64,000 bases of DNA, taken from contig CAJNDS010002111.1 of the NCBI GenBank assembly GCA_905221605.1, positions 505,565 to 569,564 on the forward strand, written 5' to 3'. The DNA is from Symbiodinium natans. Lineage: Eukaryota; Sar; Dinophyceae; Suessiales; Symbiodiniaceae. A model generated the notes under the pieces. The model worked only from the letters and a program-made list of their open reading frames with translations, was not told where the DNA came from and did no database searches. The translations under genes were made by a program, and so were the position numbers. Positions 42,400-53,076 of the stretch are shown one piece after another (within the stretch, counting starts at the first letter, position 1; each line of letters begins with the position of its first letter).

Positions 42400-44330
42400 A
42401 CGTTTTCGCCAAATCTTAGCAATGAGGAATGCAGGTCTTTCGTTGCTCATTCTCAACCAATCGCTCGTAATGGCTCTCTTCGCGTTTTTCGCTCAATGGC
42501 CCACTCTCACACTCACCTACATGCTGACTAACAGAGGTTAGGGGGTGCCGAGACAACTGTGCTGACGCATCAAACACGAAGCTTCCAACGTTTAGCGCTT
42601 TTAACTTAGTAGGAATGGGTTTTGCGACACTCGCTCCCCGCAGTCACGGCTCTGCTCGCTTACTTCCCTGCATCCACTTGCTTCGCCCACTCACTGGGCA
42701 GTACCCTCCCTAATGCCTTTGACATCCGTCAAGCCCTCAACGTACCATGCCCGCTGCAACTTGCACATTTGTGAACGAAGTAAAACGTTGATGGAGTTGA
42801 GCAGAAGACAGTTGCACTGCATCATGCTCGTTCGTCCTGCAGCCCAGCCGTTGGCTCTTTGAACGTAGTAAAGGGCTGGACTTGCTTGGGAGCAGCTTGA
42901 GCTTCGAAAGCTAAGCCATGACTCGTCGAAAGCAGAATGCGAATAAGGTGCAGAAGGGGTACGCGCTGGCCTTAGAAGTGGAAGTGCTCGGCTACTCACG
43001 TGTAATGGCGAGAAGCAAAACTTGAAAAGTGACATCATGAGGTCGGCCTGCCGCTGCGCACGCTCCAAGAACGACAGGCAAGCAACATTGCTGAGTAAGC
43101 TGATGCTAGCATCAAAGGGTCGATAGCCTGGAGAATACCTGTGGGACGGTGGTCTCCCCTCCACATTCAGTTGCTTTGAAAGTTGCCAGAGGCCGAGGTG
43201 AGGGCTAACCGGACAGCGCCAGCGGAAAGCTCAGAGAAATTGCTACTCGGGGCGCAGAGCAGTGAATCTGATGGTGGGCAACGAAATCAGGCGGGCAGCA
43301 ATCCTGTTCTCTTGGGAAGCATGAGCTTCCCTCATGCCCAGGCTCGGCAGTGGGCGGCAGGTAGATCGTAGTTCAGAATGAGTCTTGACTGGTGTCCGCG
43401 CAGTGTGTGACATGGGAGACCGTTAGCGTAGCGGGACCCCAAGGACCTCCACCTTCATGTCATAGCGACAGACCCTCAGCTGGCTTTTCACCTTCGTCAC
43501 AGCCTGAGCGGAAGGGCTGGCCTGTGTCGTTATCGGCTGCAAAGTTTGGCTCCCTCCACACACACACAGGTAACATCGGCGAGCCATCCTGGCATAAAGC
43601 AGGTTCCAGGTTCAACAGGGTCCAAAATTTAGGTGTCTAGGGCTGAATGCTGTGGGCGAAGAGGAGACGTAAAAACCTGCAAGGCTTGAGAATGACTCAG
43701 AAATTCAATCAGGCGATGAATCCCAAACTTTCAACTCTTTACCGAACCAATGATTCGCGTAGAGCCTCCAGGTGCGTAGACGTTGCTCTTGATTGGACGC
43801 AATGATCCCATCCCACTTACTTTGTTGCCGTGCAGCATTCCGCCCGTAGACCTGGCGTCAGAGGAGGGTTTAGATTGCCGTTGGACGCACGCTGAAATTT
43901 CAAGTTTGCCGGAGTATTAAGAATCTCGCATCCGTTAGGGGTCCGCTGTTCTGGACGCCGTAAGAATGTTTCGTGTGACACACCTTTAGCAATCAATTGC
44001 CGGCCCATCTTTCCGGGGGCCTAGCAGGGGAGTGGTTCCGCTTCAATCCAAGAGGGTGGGGTCCGTTAAAGGCGTGGCCTTCTGACGTTTGTGGATGTGG
44101 GGGATAGCGCATCAAAGAGGGTCCCGCATGTCTGTTATTGAAGAGTGTATACATGTTTTTGTGAAAGCATCTGGTGATAACAGGCTGCTTCACCCTTGGG
44201 ACAACAACAGAGTTCCAGGGCAAACTGCGGGTTCAGTCTGAAATTCTGTGGCTGAGGTTTGCTGCAGCAGCCGGCCTGAGTACATCCGCTGACCCGTCAT
44301 GTACAAAGAATACGCGCCGTTTGCGCGTTC
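42400..44330 (+). other. Unassigned unique sequence
   Basis: Nearly free of telomere-like repeats. The longest open frame is 42691-43164 on the minus strand, 157 codons, Ser/Leu-rich with no motif I recognise; shorter + frames at 43183 and 43392 also lack motifs. It occupies the position that the caspase-like gene holds in the second copy of the duplication, but I see no similarity between them. Confidence 0.35.
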
Positions 44331-44337
44331 CCTCTAG

Positions 44338-44427
44338 CGCTTGGAAGAGGCCTTCCACCGCGCCTACATTTCCAAGTCGGCGAACGAAGTTGAACTCAGA
44401 ACGAAGTTGAACTCAGCAGCTGACCTT
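44338..44427 (+). CDS. Candidate exon (30 codons)
   Basis: CCCTCTAG precedes and GTATGT follows, a canonical GT donor. The frame RLEEAFHRAYISKSANEVEL continues RTKLNSAADL. Helical. It contains a 17-bp direct repeat (AACGAAGTTGAACTCAG twice), not a multiple of three, which is odd for coding sequence. Confidence 0.45.
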
Positions 44428-45192
44428 GTATGTGTGTGACTGTGTGTACTTCTTTTGATGTCTAGTGATCTTTTGTTTGTGCTTGCGTGCAACTTCTGTT
44501 TCTGCATTGATATCCGAAGGCTTAAGCCCTGGTATCGCCGAACTTTGGACATTGCTGGCATTCACCCGTCTGCGCTCCGTCCGAGCACTGGCCGACTATG
44601 ATGCGCCTGACAAAACACTAGACCTTGAGCCTGAAACCCTAGACCCTATACAGGCCCGCGTGCTTCTGCGTGGTCAAGTGTTTGGGTCTTCGCGTTTGGA
44701 AACGGTCGGCCCGTGCATACGCTTTCGTCCGCAATGGCTACTCGTTTCTCTCCAGAAAGTTAAACTCCAGGCAAAGAAGACTAGTGACTAGTGATGCTGT
44801 TGGCCCCAAAGAGGGTCATTCTAGCGCTTCGCCGAACGGCGTTGCCAAAATGCACGTGTGCCGGCTTAATGCTGGGGATGATCAAGGAAGCAATTTCATG
44901 TTCAATCGGGTGCCCACACATAGGCGGCTCGACAGGGGGAACCGTAAGCCTTAAACATTGAAACCTGAACCCAAGGCCATAGTTTCGAAATGTCGGGTTT
45001 AAAACAGGGATGCCTGGGCGGCTTCAAGTTAAGTTGTGAAGCAGTTGTTGTATAGCCTTGCTTCCAGCGTTGAGACCCTGCCATGCATCAGTGCTAGTCG
45101 CTAGCCTTGTTGGCCAAGCAGACGCCCCCAGCGCTTTGAGCCATAACGCCCGAAAGTTCTGAAACCTTGAAGCCCGAAATTCTCAGCCGCAG

Positions 45193-45230
45193 GCCTGCGG
45201 TGCGCAGGGACCTCACCGCTCTGCGGCTCG
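45193..45230 (+). CDS. Coding-like island duplicated at 54912
   Basis: The frame PAVRRDLTALRL matches SAVRRDLITLWL at 54912; several differences fall at third codon positions. The acceptor GCCGCAG is present. The donor here is not obvious. A second shared piece ends CACTTCTGTGGAG before GTGAGT at 45319; its counterpart ends before GTGGTG at 55204. Confidence 0.45.
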
Positions 45231-45547
45231 GGTATTGTTAAAATCTGTCTTGCTTCTCGCGCGATTCGTAGGGCCCTTCGAGTCAAGAGTCCGAAATGGT
45301 ACATGCACTTCTGTGGAGGTGAGTTCTGAATGTTGTTGGGTTTTGGAGTTTTTTTTGGGGGGCTTCTAGGTTCTGAACCCCAAGCCCCTAAACCCTAAAC
45401 CTTATCTCCTAAGAGTTTCGGATTTTTTGTAGGGTTTCTGTGATCTCTCGGGCTTTTGAGGACTCATAGGGTTCAAGCCTTACAGGGAGCTGACCTGGGG
45501 TTTTGTTGAGTTAAGGGTTCACTTGTTCGGGTTCAGGGCCCTAAGCA

Positions 45548-45640
45548 CCCTAAACCCTAAACCCTAAACCCTAAACCCTAAACCCTAAACCCTAAACCCT
45601 AAACCCTGACCCCTGAACCCTAAACCCTAAATACCCTAAG
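45548..45640 (+). repeat. Telomere-like (CCCTAAA)n array
   Basis: C-rich heptamers at the left edge of duplicated unit 2, matching the place of the array at 40155 in unit 1. Confidence 0.88.
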
Positions 45641-45814
45641 CCCTGAAGCTTCGAATCAGGAAAACCGGGGCTGAGGCCAGCTCGACAAAGCTCGTGAAGC
45701 GACATTGTCCAAAGCTGTCTCACGAATTTGCTCCCCAGGCGCGTCATCTGACTGGGTCCGGCTGAAGGTTTAGGGCTAAAGGGCTTTAGGATTTAGGGTT
45801 ACTGTAGGGGTTGG

Positions 45815-45912
45815 AATAATTACTAATAGCATTCCCTCATGGTCCATTTATATTTATACTAGAAGAGCCCCCCCAAAACCTTATCAAAATACTTAAGGCC
45901 CCTATATTAGGG
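45815..45912 (+). mobile_element. Short dispersed element, family D
   Basis: Counterpart of the copy at 40705 inside duplicated unit 2. Confidence 0.5.
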
Positions 45913-46202
45913 CTTTGGGGTGCTTTCGGGTTTAAGGCTTAGCGTTTAGGGCGTAGCCAGGTCTGGCTCGGAATCCAACCCCTACGCCCAGAGCCCTCTA
46001 AACTACCCTAAGCCCTAAACCACAAGTCTGCACACCGCACTTCACCGCACTTCAAACACCTAAGCCCAAAACCTCGGCCCTCTAAGCCCTTTGTACCTCC
46101 TTTGGGTCTCGGGGTTACGGTTGAGGCGTTGGGCTTCGATCCAGCAAGCCGAAGCCTGGAACGGACCCTACTGCTTGACTTGCTGAAAAAAGCCAAGCCT
46201 TA

Positions 46203-46370
46203 AACCCCAAACCCCAAACCCCAAACCCCAAACCCCAAACCCCAAACCCCAAACCCCAAACCCCAAACCCCAAACCACAAACCCCAAACCCCAAACCCCA
46301 AACCCCAAACCCCAAACCCCAAACCCCAAACCCCAAACCCCAAACCCCAAACCCCAAACCCCAAACCCCA
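46203..46370 (+). repeat. Homogenised (CCCCAAA)n array
   Basis: About 24 copies of CCCCAAA with a single ACCACAA interruption near 46275, followed directly by ordinary CCCTAAA. The minus strand reads as a Gly/Phe/Val/Trp/Leu repeat, an artefact of the 7-bp period. Confidence 0.95.
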
Positions 46371-46604
46371 AACCCTAAACCCTAAACCCTAAACCCTAAA
46401 CCCCAAACCCCAAAGCCCAAGCCCTAAACCAAAACCCTACAACCCGACAACCCTAAACCCTAAACCCTGAACCCTTAACCCGAAATCCTCACATCCCAAA
46501 CCCAAAAACACGGAAAAGTGGAAGTTTAAGTAAACGTTTTTTTCGGGCTTTCCCGATCTAGGCATGTAAACGGAGAAGTTCTTGAAAGCTTGGGCCGGTT
46601 ATGG

Positions 46605-46720
46605 TTTAGGGCTTAGGGCTCAGGGCTCAGACCTCAGGGCAGGGCTTAGGGCTTAGGGCTTAGGGCTTAGGGCTTAGGGTTTAGGGTTTAGGGTTTAGGG
46701 TTTAGGGTTTAGGGTTTTGT
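46605..46720 (+). repeat. (GGGCTTA)n passing into (TTTAGGG)n
   Basis: A run of GGGCTTA units (46640-46680), then clean GGGTTTA units. GGGCTTA is a one-base variant of the telomere-like heptamer. Confidence 0.9.
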
Positions 46721-47739
46721 TACCTTTCACCACCCTTGAAGACATCGACGCGACGGTTCGAGGTTCTCGTACCAGGCCAGAGATTATAAGTCCATGGGGC
46801 GTAGTTGTAATAGGGTTGAAGGAGGCCTCCAAACTGTCAGTACTTGGGTCTTCAAGTTGTGTGGCTATGACGATGGGGGTGTACTTAAAATGTACTTAAA
46901 AGCTATGTTTGGATGGAGGACTTGTTTTATCTCTTCCGGCTGGGGTTGCCGCGGCAGTGCTCGCGTCAGCATCTGTGCGAGCACACTGCTGCCAGCGTGA
47001 GAGTGGCACGTCAAGCGCAGCGAAGGTTCTAGCGGGAAGTGATCCCGATCTTCTCTTGGCAGCGCAGCATGCAAAAGCAAGCAGGCTTCCGTGACAGATG
47101 CGTTGCACGGTTTCAAGCAAGCGTCGACCTGGGAAATGCAGCAGTCAGGTGGGTGGTGAAGATGTAGACTGCTGGATGTTGCGAATCCGCACACACCGAA
47201 GCGATGCTCAAGCATGTAGCCGTCCAAAGAAATCCATGAACAACCTCAACCAAAGGACGTCCCAAGCACTGGCCCAGGCAATCCATGAACCGGGACCCCC
47301 CCATGCCCCGACCTAAACCCCAACAAGCCCCAAAACCCGCAACCTCCTGTATCCCTACAACCCTCAACTCGCTAACTCGCTGATCTGCCGCCGCCTCCAT
47401 GGGCGCTTGCGTGATGAAGGCCCCCTCCGTAAAGTCGGACCCAAGACTGGAATCGAAATACACGTCTCATTGCACTTACTGGGTACCCGTGCGAGTCATG
47501 GGCTTTTCAGGTTAAGGATCCAGCTTTAGAGGGGGCCCCCCGGGTAGCCTGAACCACCCAAACCCTTGGCCCAGGCTGGAAACCTGTACATACGGAACAA
47601 CCTTGAGCCCTAACGCCTATTCCCTGTGAGGGCTTAGGGCTTCGGGTTGAGGGTAAACCCTAAAACCCTAACTCCTAACCCCTAAACCCTAAACGCTGAA
47701 CCCTAAACCCTAAATCCTAAACCTCCCTAAGCCCTGGAG

Positions 47740-47829
47740 GCAATCGGGACCTACTCACTGTGCTGCGCGAAAGGAAAGTGGGTGCTACGTCGTCGAGGCT
47801 GGCTCTGGGCTTTGGCGCTACACAGCTGA
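47740..47829 (+). CDS. Candidate terminal exon
   Basis: GCCCTGGAG precedes G; the frame AIGTYSLCCAKGKWVLRRRG continues WLWALALHS to TGA (47827-47829). It would end a gene 0.4 kb before the MFS gene. G-rich heptamers follow at 47832-47880. Confidence 0.4.
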   Translation, partial: AIGTYSLCCAKGKWVLRRRGWLWALALHS

Positions 47830-48258
47830 CTGGTTTAGGGTTTAGGGTTTCGGGTTTAGGGTTTAGGGTTTAGGGTTTACAGAGCTTCGGGATTTAGGGG
47901 GCGTAGGGCTTAAGCGTCCACCTGCCCCTTCAAACCCACAACCGCAATGGAAGCAATTATACGGTATGCCAGGGAGTGCCCATGGGAGAAGGGTGGCAGG
48001 GAAAGTCCCAGTTTCGGGGGCTTTGTCGGCCAAGACGTAGTGCATTCAGGAGTTAGGGTTTAGGGTTTAAGGTTTAGGGTTTAGGGTTCACAGCTTCCCT
48101 TTGAAATTGTAGGAACAACTGTACTCAACCCTCACCTGCTCGGTGTTTTCTGAGTGTCTACTGACGGTTGCCAGTCAACTTGTGATTGCCGACACTTTGC
48201 AGCTCAAACCTCCGCAACTTGTCAAGCCTTTCGACATCGTGACGTGGCATCCGGAGAA

Positions 48259-49762
48259 ATGGCTGGGCTTTGTGAGGGAGAGCGTGGGGTGATTTTGGTG
48301 ACATGCCTGGGAGCCTACTTTCTGTCCATGGCCATGATCTATCAGATGAGCCCATTCTTCGAGGTCTACGCGCGTGAAACCTGCGGTGCCAGCAACCTGA
48401 CTGTGGGCTTCATCTTTGCTGCCATGCCTGCCAGCAGCTTCGTCGGAAATCTGGCCATGGATGTTATGATCAAAAGATATGGAGTGGAAGTGATGATGAA
48501 CTGTGGCTGGGTTCGATTGGACTCCTTCCGGGTTGTGCAGTTTCGGGATCTCTTGGGTTCATGAGATGTCAGTTTTTTGTGTTTTTTCTTTTGAAACAAG
48601 ATGAGACGAAACCAACAGCCAGGGTTTAGCCGGGTTGAGTGGCTACCTGCTAGGTGGACTCGTCGGCTTGGCTGCAAGTTCCTTGGGTTTCGGCTTGTCC
48701 CGGTCAGTGGTGGGCTGGATCTGCTGGCGAGCTGTGCAGGGGCTGGCCACCGCCCCCATCTACACCTCCATCAGCACCCACCTTGCGCGCACCTTCACTG
48801 GAGAGGGCGAGTTCCACCGTGTGGTTGGCTTCCAGGAGGTCTGTGGCAATGTAGGTGTGACTTTTGGCCCGTTGCTGGGCGGCGTGCTCTTCCAATATGG
48901 TGGCTTTGCGATGCCCTTCATCCTCAGTGCGGGTTTACACCTGCTCTTTGTCGCCATATCTTTGGTGGCTTTCCTGTGCAAGGCGGAGACAAAGACCAGC
49001 CAGGCTCTCGAAGCAGCTGAGTCTGAAACTACAGACGGCTTGGAATCTGGGCCATCGGAAGACATGACCATGACCCTCTGCTCGGTGGTTAGTGTTCGGC
49101 TCCTGCTCCTGGCCGGCATCTCCACCTTGTGCCTGGGGGTGTGGGGTGCCTTCGAGCCTTTGCTAGGAGATCATTTCATCAGAGTCCTGGGTGGAATTGA
49201 CCATACCAGCATCGGCTTCCTGATGTCACTGTCAGCAGTGCCTAGCACCTTTGCAGCCATGGCAGTGCCCTCGTTGTTGAAGTGCATACAAGCCAAGTGG
49301 CTTATGGCCGGGGGCTTGCTGATCTATGCCTGCGGGTCGTTTTGGGTTGGCAGTTGGGTGCTTCTGACACCCTGGGTCTCTCAGATTGGTGGTCTTCTCC
49401 TGATCGGCTTGGGCTGGGGTCTTTGTTGGACCCCGGTGTTGCCCAGCATGGTGGATTCGGCGGCGAGTCAGTTGAAGGATACTCCGAAGGAGCAGGCTAG
49501 GCATTCCGTCTCGCCGGCAGTGTCCTCCATTTTCAATGCGTCCGCTGCCGTGGGAGAGGCTGCAGGGCCCTTGCTGGGCACCTGGCTGCTGCCAGGCAAC
49601 TTCCAGCTTGGCCCCAAGATCATTGCCCTCTTCTTGGTGATCTATGCGGCCTGCACCTATTGCAGTGACCCAGGTAGCTCAAGTGAAGAGGTGCCCGCTG
49701 AGGTGCCAACACAGACCCGCTTGCGTTCGGCGCTCCCAAGTGCGGAGAGTCATGAGAGCTAG
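48259..49762 (+). CDS. MFS transporter, SLC18B1/DHA1-like
   Basis: Exon 1 is 48259-48510 and exon 2 is 48623-49762, giving 463 residues, normal for a 12-helix major facilitator. Helix 1 follows MAGLCEGERGVILVTCLGAY; the splice joins MMNCGW to GLAGLSGYLLGG, completing helix 2. In exon 2, WRAVQGLATAPIYTSISTHL and then FGPLLGGVLFQYGGFAMPFI match the helix 4 and 5 region (GPLLGG, motif C-like) of the vesicular amine/polyamine transporter branch. A polar acidic loop (about LEAAESETTDGLESG) separates the halves; FNASAAVGEAAGPLLGTWLL repeats the GPLLG pattern in helix 11. The tail is polar. A membrane antiporter of small organic substrates is likely; substrate unknown. The ATG at 48259 is the first in frame after CACTTTGCAG (48191-48201), a possible trans-splice acceptor. 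23 uninterrupted upstream codons are judged non-coding. Confidence 0.85.
48511..48622 (+). other. GT-AG intron of the MFS gene
   Basis: Starts GTTCGATTGG, ends CAACAGCCAG and is followed by GG. Phase 0, 112 bases. Splicing gives NCGWGLAGLSGYLLGG, a continuous hydrophobic helix. The unspliced frame reaches a TGA at 48562-48564. Confidence 0.75.
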
Positions 49763-50134
49763 CAGGCCGAGACTCCAACTCATCTTTCTACACCCCATCA
49801 GTATTCGAGTGCTCTGTGACATGAACATGCGATTCATCTTCGCCACACCGCCATCTTTGTACAGGAGCCTGTCGTATCCGGATTGGGTGCTCTTGGCTTT
49901 GGCGTCACAGCATGCACACTGTCTGTACCTTCATCTTTGTAAAGGAGTCAGTCGTATCCGGATTGGGTGCTGCTGGCTTTGCACAGCATGCTCACGTTCA
50001 GTACTTGCGTGCTTGCATGTCCTGTTACAGTGAATTTACGAGGGTTGGCGAAGGCCAACAAAGAGCAGCAAAACTTGCAGTGAAGGCTTCTCATGGCGCT
50101 ATATCCAAAGCCATTTTTTCGAAGATCCTAAACC

Positions 50135-50175
50135 TTGAATCCTGAACCCTGAACCCTGAACCCTGAACCTTAAAA
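50135..50175 (+). repeat. (CCCTGAA)n array
   Basis: Five copies of CCCTGAA, another one-base variant of CCCTAAA. Confidence 0.75.
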
Positions 50176-50229
50176 CCTAAACCCTCAACCCTAAGCCCTA
50201 AACCCTAAACAAAACCCTTAACCGTCCAG

Positions 50230-50332
50230 ACTGAGGTTTGAGCACCCAGAGAAAGACCCTCGGGCTCAGCCGGCTGCCTGGGAGGTTCTGAGGAGCTCCG
50301 CAGCTCGCGGACCACAGCCCCCTGCAAGCTAG
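50230..50332 (+). CDS. Candidate terminal exon
   Basis: ACCGTCCAG precedes it; the frame LRFEHPEKDPRAQPAAWEVL continues RSSAARGPQPPAS to TAG (50330-50332). C-rich repeats before it, G-rich after it (50335-50420). Clearly protein-like composition; not recognised. Confidence 0.5.
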
Positions 50333-50334
50333 TA

Positions 50335-50420
50335 TAGGGTTTAGGGTTTGGGGTTTGGGGTTTAGGGTGTAGGGTTTAGGGTTTAGGGTTTAAGGTGTAG
50401 GGTGTAGGGTTTGGGGTCAT
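50335..50420 (+). repeat. Telomere-like (TTTAGGG)n array
   Basis: TTTAGGG, TTTGGGG and TGTAGGG units downstream of the terminal exon candidate. A long G run follows at about 50505-50530. Confidence 0.85.
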
Positions 50421-50567
50421 TATATTGCGGACGCATCCGGTCCGCAGCATGCGGAGAAACCCTAAACCCTAAACCCGAAACCCTTACTTATGCAGGGGGA
50501 ACCTTGGGGGGGGGGGGGGGGGGGGGGGGGTAGGGGAACCCATGGTCTGAGGTTTATGTTGCTAGGG

Positions 50568-51625
50568 TTGAAGGCTTGGGCCGGTTGCGGTTTAGGGTTT
50601 AGGGTTTAGGGTTTAGGGTTTAGGGCTTAGGGCTTAGGGCTTAGGGCTTAGGGCTTAGGGCTTAGGGCTTAGGGCTTAGGGCTTAGGGCTTAGGGGTTGG
50701 GCTTTTAGGGTTTAGGTTAGGGCCTAGGGTTTAGGGTCACCCTTCAACACCCTCCTTCAACACCCTTGAGAGACATCGACGCGACGGCGCGAGGTTGTCG
50801 TGCCAGAGAGTATAAGTCCATGGGGCGTAGTTGTAGAAGGGTTCAGACAGGCTTCCAAGCTGTCAGCACTTGGGTCATGCCGATGGGCGTAAAAGCTACT
50901 TTTTGGATTGGCAGGGTGCTGGAGGACTTGTTAGCTCTGTTTCGGCCGGGGTTGCCGGAGCCAGTGCTGGCGTCAGCATCTGTGCAAGCACACTGCTGCC
51001 AGCGTGAGCGTGGCACGTCAAGCGCAGCGAAGTTTCTAGCGGGGAGTGCAGCGCAGCATGCCAAAGCAAACCAGCTTCCGTGACAGATGCGCTGCAAGGT
51101 TTCAAGTATTCGACTTTGGAAATAACTGTAGTCAGGTAGCTGGTTCAAGGTTCAACTGACTTTCCGCGAAGATGTAGACAGCTGGATGCTGCGAATCTGC
51201 GCACAACCGAAGCTGTGCTCAAACCTTTATATAGCGGTCAAAGAAATCCATGAGCCTCAACAGGCGCACAAACCATGAACAACCTCAACCAAAGGACATC
51301 CCAAGCACGGGCCCAGGCGATCCATGAACCGGAAAAGGATCCAGAATTCTGGAGTTCATGATGCTAGAAGGCCCTACCCTTGTACTCCTCAGCCTGGACC
51401 CTCCCCCATGCCCCGACCTAGACCCCAACGAGCCCCAAAACCTGCAACTCCCTGTATCCCTGCAACCCTCAACCCGCTGATCTGCCGCCGCCTCCACGGG
51501 CGCTTGCGCGATGAAGGCCCCCCAGCCGCATCGGACCTACAAGGCCCACGCTTGAATCGGAGTAAAGTACTTCGGGTACGCGCCGCGAGCCATGGGCTTC
51601 AGGTTGAGGATCCCAGCTTTCCAGC
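50568..51625 (+). repeat. Duplicated unit, copy 3
   Basis: Matches the right part of copies 1 and 2, from GCTTGGGCCGGTTGCGGTTT (50582) to AGCCATGGGCTTCAGG. It has an 18-bp deletion relative to the other copies near 51041; being a multiple of three it leaves every frame open. In the shared block the G-rich array is mostly GGGCTTA (50624-50694). Confidence 0.8.
50624..50694 (+). repeat. Homogenised (GGGCTTA)n array
   Basis: About ten copies of GGGCTTA, preceded by ordinary GGGTTTA. Confidence 0.92.
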
Positions 51626-52179
51626 TTTAGAAGGCCCCAAGCCAGAAGCCCTGTGCCCTCTAAGACTCTAAGGCTGCCAAGTTCCATGTTGATCCTGAGG
51701 CTGTGAGCCTGGAGGGCTTCGGCCTTCAGGTTTTAGGGTTTTAGGGTTTAGAGTTCAGGGTTGAGGATTTAGGGTGGGTTTTTGGCCATCGTCTAAGCAC
51801 GACGTTGTCTTTGAGTAAGTCACCTTTCGCCTGTTTTGGGCGGCAGCTTCCCTGCATCATCCCAACGGTTAGCCCTCAGTTCCCCGAAAAAGCTGGACAA
51901 AATCGGCTGCGCGATGTCGGCATCATAGGATGACGCAGCCCAGCGTGTGTGCAACATGCCAGGAGAGGTGTAAGCCAAAGGCCAGCAAGCTCTGACCCCC
52001 TAAACCCAAACACCCAGGAAACTTGGCAGCTCTCCAAAGCTCCGGACCCAGCACCCCTCCCCCCCCCCCCTGGTCCGGCAACGGACAACCCTGAACTCAA
52101 ACCCTAGCTGCATCTTAGAGGCCGTCAAACCCTAAGCGTGAATCCCTGAACCCTAGTTAACGTTGATGGTTGCCCACAG

Positions 52180-52269
52180 AAACCCGAGGTTCTCAACCCT
52201 GCAGCCCCTCGCCCCCAACCATCCCAAACCTCACAAGAGCAAGCCACTGAGGTTTTGGTTTGCGGGTGA
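52180..52269 (+). CDS. Candidate terminal exon
   Basis: TGGTTGCCCACAG is a good acceptor. The frame KPEVLNPAAPRPQPSQTSQE continues QATEVLVCG to TGA (52267-52269). Pro/Gln-rich tail. The caspase-like gene begins about 0.8 kb downstream. Confidence 0.45.
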   Translation, partial: KPEVLNPAAPRPQPSQTSQEQATEVLVCG

Positions 52270-52365
52270 CAGGTGAAGGGTCTGCCCGAAGCCCCAAGCC
52301 CCAAGCCCTAAGCCCTAAACCCTAAACCTTGAATCCTGAACCTATGGGGTTCCTGCTTCAGAGAG

Positions 52366-52455
52366 GGCCACCGGCGCTGGCCTGCCGTGCTGGCGCCACT
52401 CCTCGCCGGCCTCGGCGTTCTGAATGTGGCCTTCGCCGGGGTCGGCTTGCCGAGG
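52366..52455 (+). CDS. Coding-like island duplicated at 42266
   Basis: The frame FREGHRRWPAVLAPLLAGLG continues VLNVAFAGVGLPRR, hydrophobic in the middle and possibly membrane-spanning. C-rich heptamers precede it and a G-rich array follows. Longer than its counterpart at 42266. Confidence 0.45.
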
Positions 52456-52469
52456 CGGCATAGAGGGAG

Positions 52470-52620
52470 GGTTTAGGGTTTAGGGTTTAGGGTTGAGGGT
52501 TTCGGGTTTAGGGTTTGGGGTTTGGGGTTTGCGGTTTGGGGTTTGGGGTTTGGGGTTGGGGTTAAGGGTTTGGGGTTAAGGGTTAAGGGTTGAGGGTTTA
52601 GGGATTGGGATTAGGGTTTA
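52470..52620 (+). repeat. Degenerate G-rich heptamer array
   Basis: TTTAGGG, TTTGGGG and TTAAGGG units in blocks. Confidence 0.85.
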
Positions 52621-53076
52621 GGGGTGAATAAGGCACTAAGGGCAAGGGTGCTTGTAATTTGCAACCTCGACCGAACCAACATTCTTATGCGCCAGAGCAG
52701 GCACCCAGGCGCTGAGGTACTGATACAGGATTTAGCGGCTTATCTTCGTGGTCTTTGCAAGGCGTTGACCAGCCAGAAGCGTAGGTAGGTGTAGGCAGTA
52801 ACAGCTACACCCCAACTCCAAAACCCTAAACCCTAGACCCCAAGCCCTCTCCTAAAACTTTGAAGCTCCAACACCCACAGGTCGGCCCCTCAGAGTTGAA
52901 CACAGGTCTATTCACGCACCTAGAGCTTAGGGCTGAAGATCCGGGATTTGGTTGTGATTAGGTTTGGCGCTGCGCTTTAGGGCTGAGGGCTGAGGGTTGA
53001 GATTGCAGGGTTTCATGAGTTAGGAGTTCTAGGAAGTCATACTTCTGGTCTGGAGACAAGCTTAGACATTCAGGGT

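Larger units (their letters stand above)
45636..47540 (+). repeat. Duplicated unit, copy 2
   Basis: Matches copy 1 from AAGCTTCGAA to ATGGGCTT, with a 170-bp (CCCCAAA)n array at 46203-46370 where copy 1 has only a few degenerate heptamers. It shares with copy 3, but not copy 1, a block near 46730-46880 (ACATCGACGCGACGG). Copy 3 has lost 18 bp present in copies 1 and 2 (at 47041-47058 here). Confidence 0.8.

Noticed and set aside
42691-43164. A 157-codon minus-strand gene
   Set aside because: No motif, no splice or neighbour support; composition is Ser/Leu/Arg-rich as expected from chance frames here.
46115-46371. Open frames encoding Gly/Phe/Val/Trp/Leu repeats (also at 58705-58904)
   Set aside because: Translation artefact of (CCCCAAA)n: a 7-bp stop-free repeat is open in three overlapping frames.
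48704-49504. Antisense and alternative-frame ORFs across the MFS gene
   Set aside because: Shadows; the + frame carries the membrane segments and family motifs.
50105-50125. A second spliced-leader relict (AGCCATTTT)
   Set aside because: Only nine bases match, followed by TTTCGAAG instead of GGCTCAAG, and no gene starts downstream.
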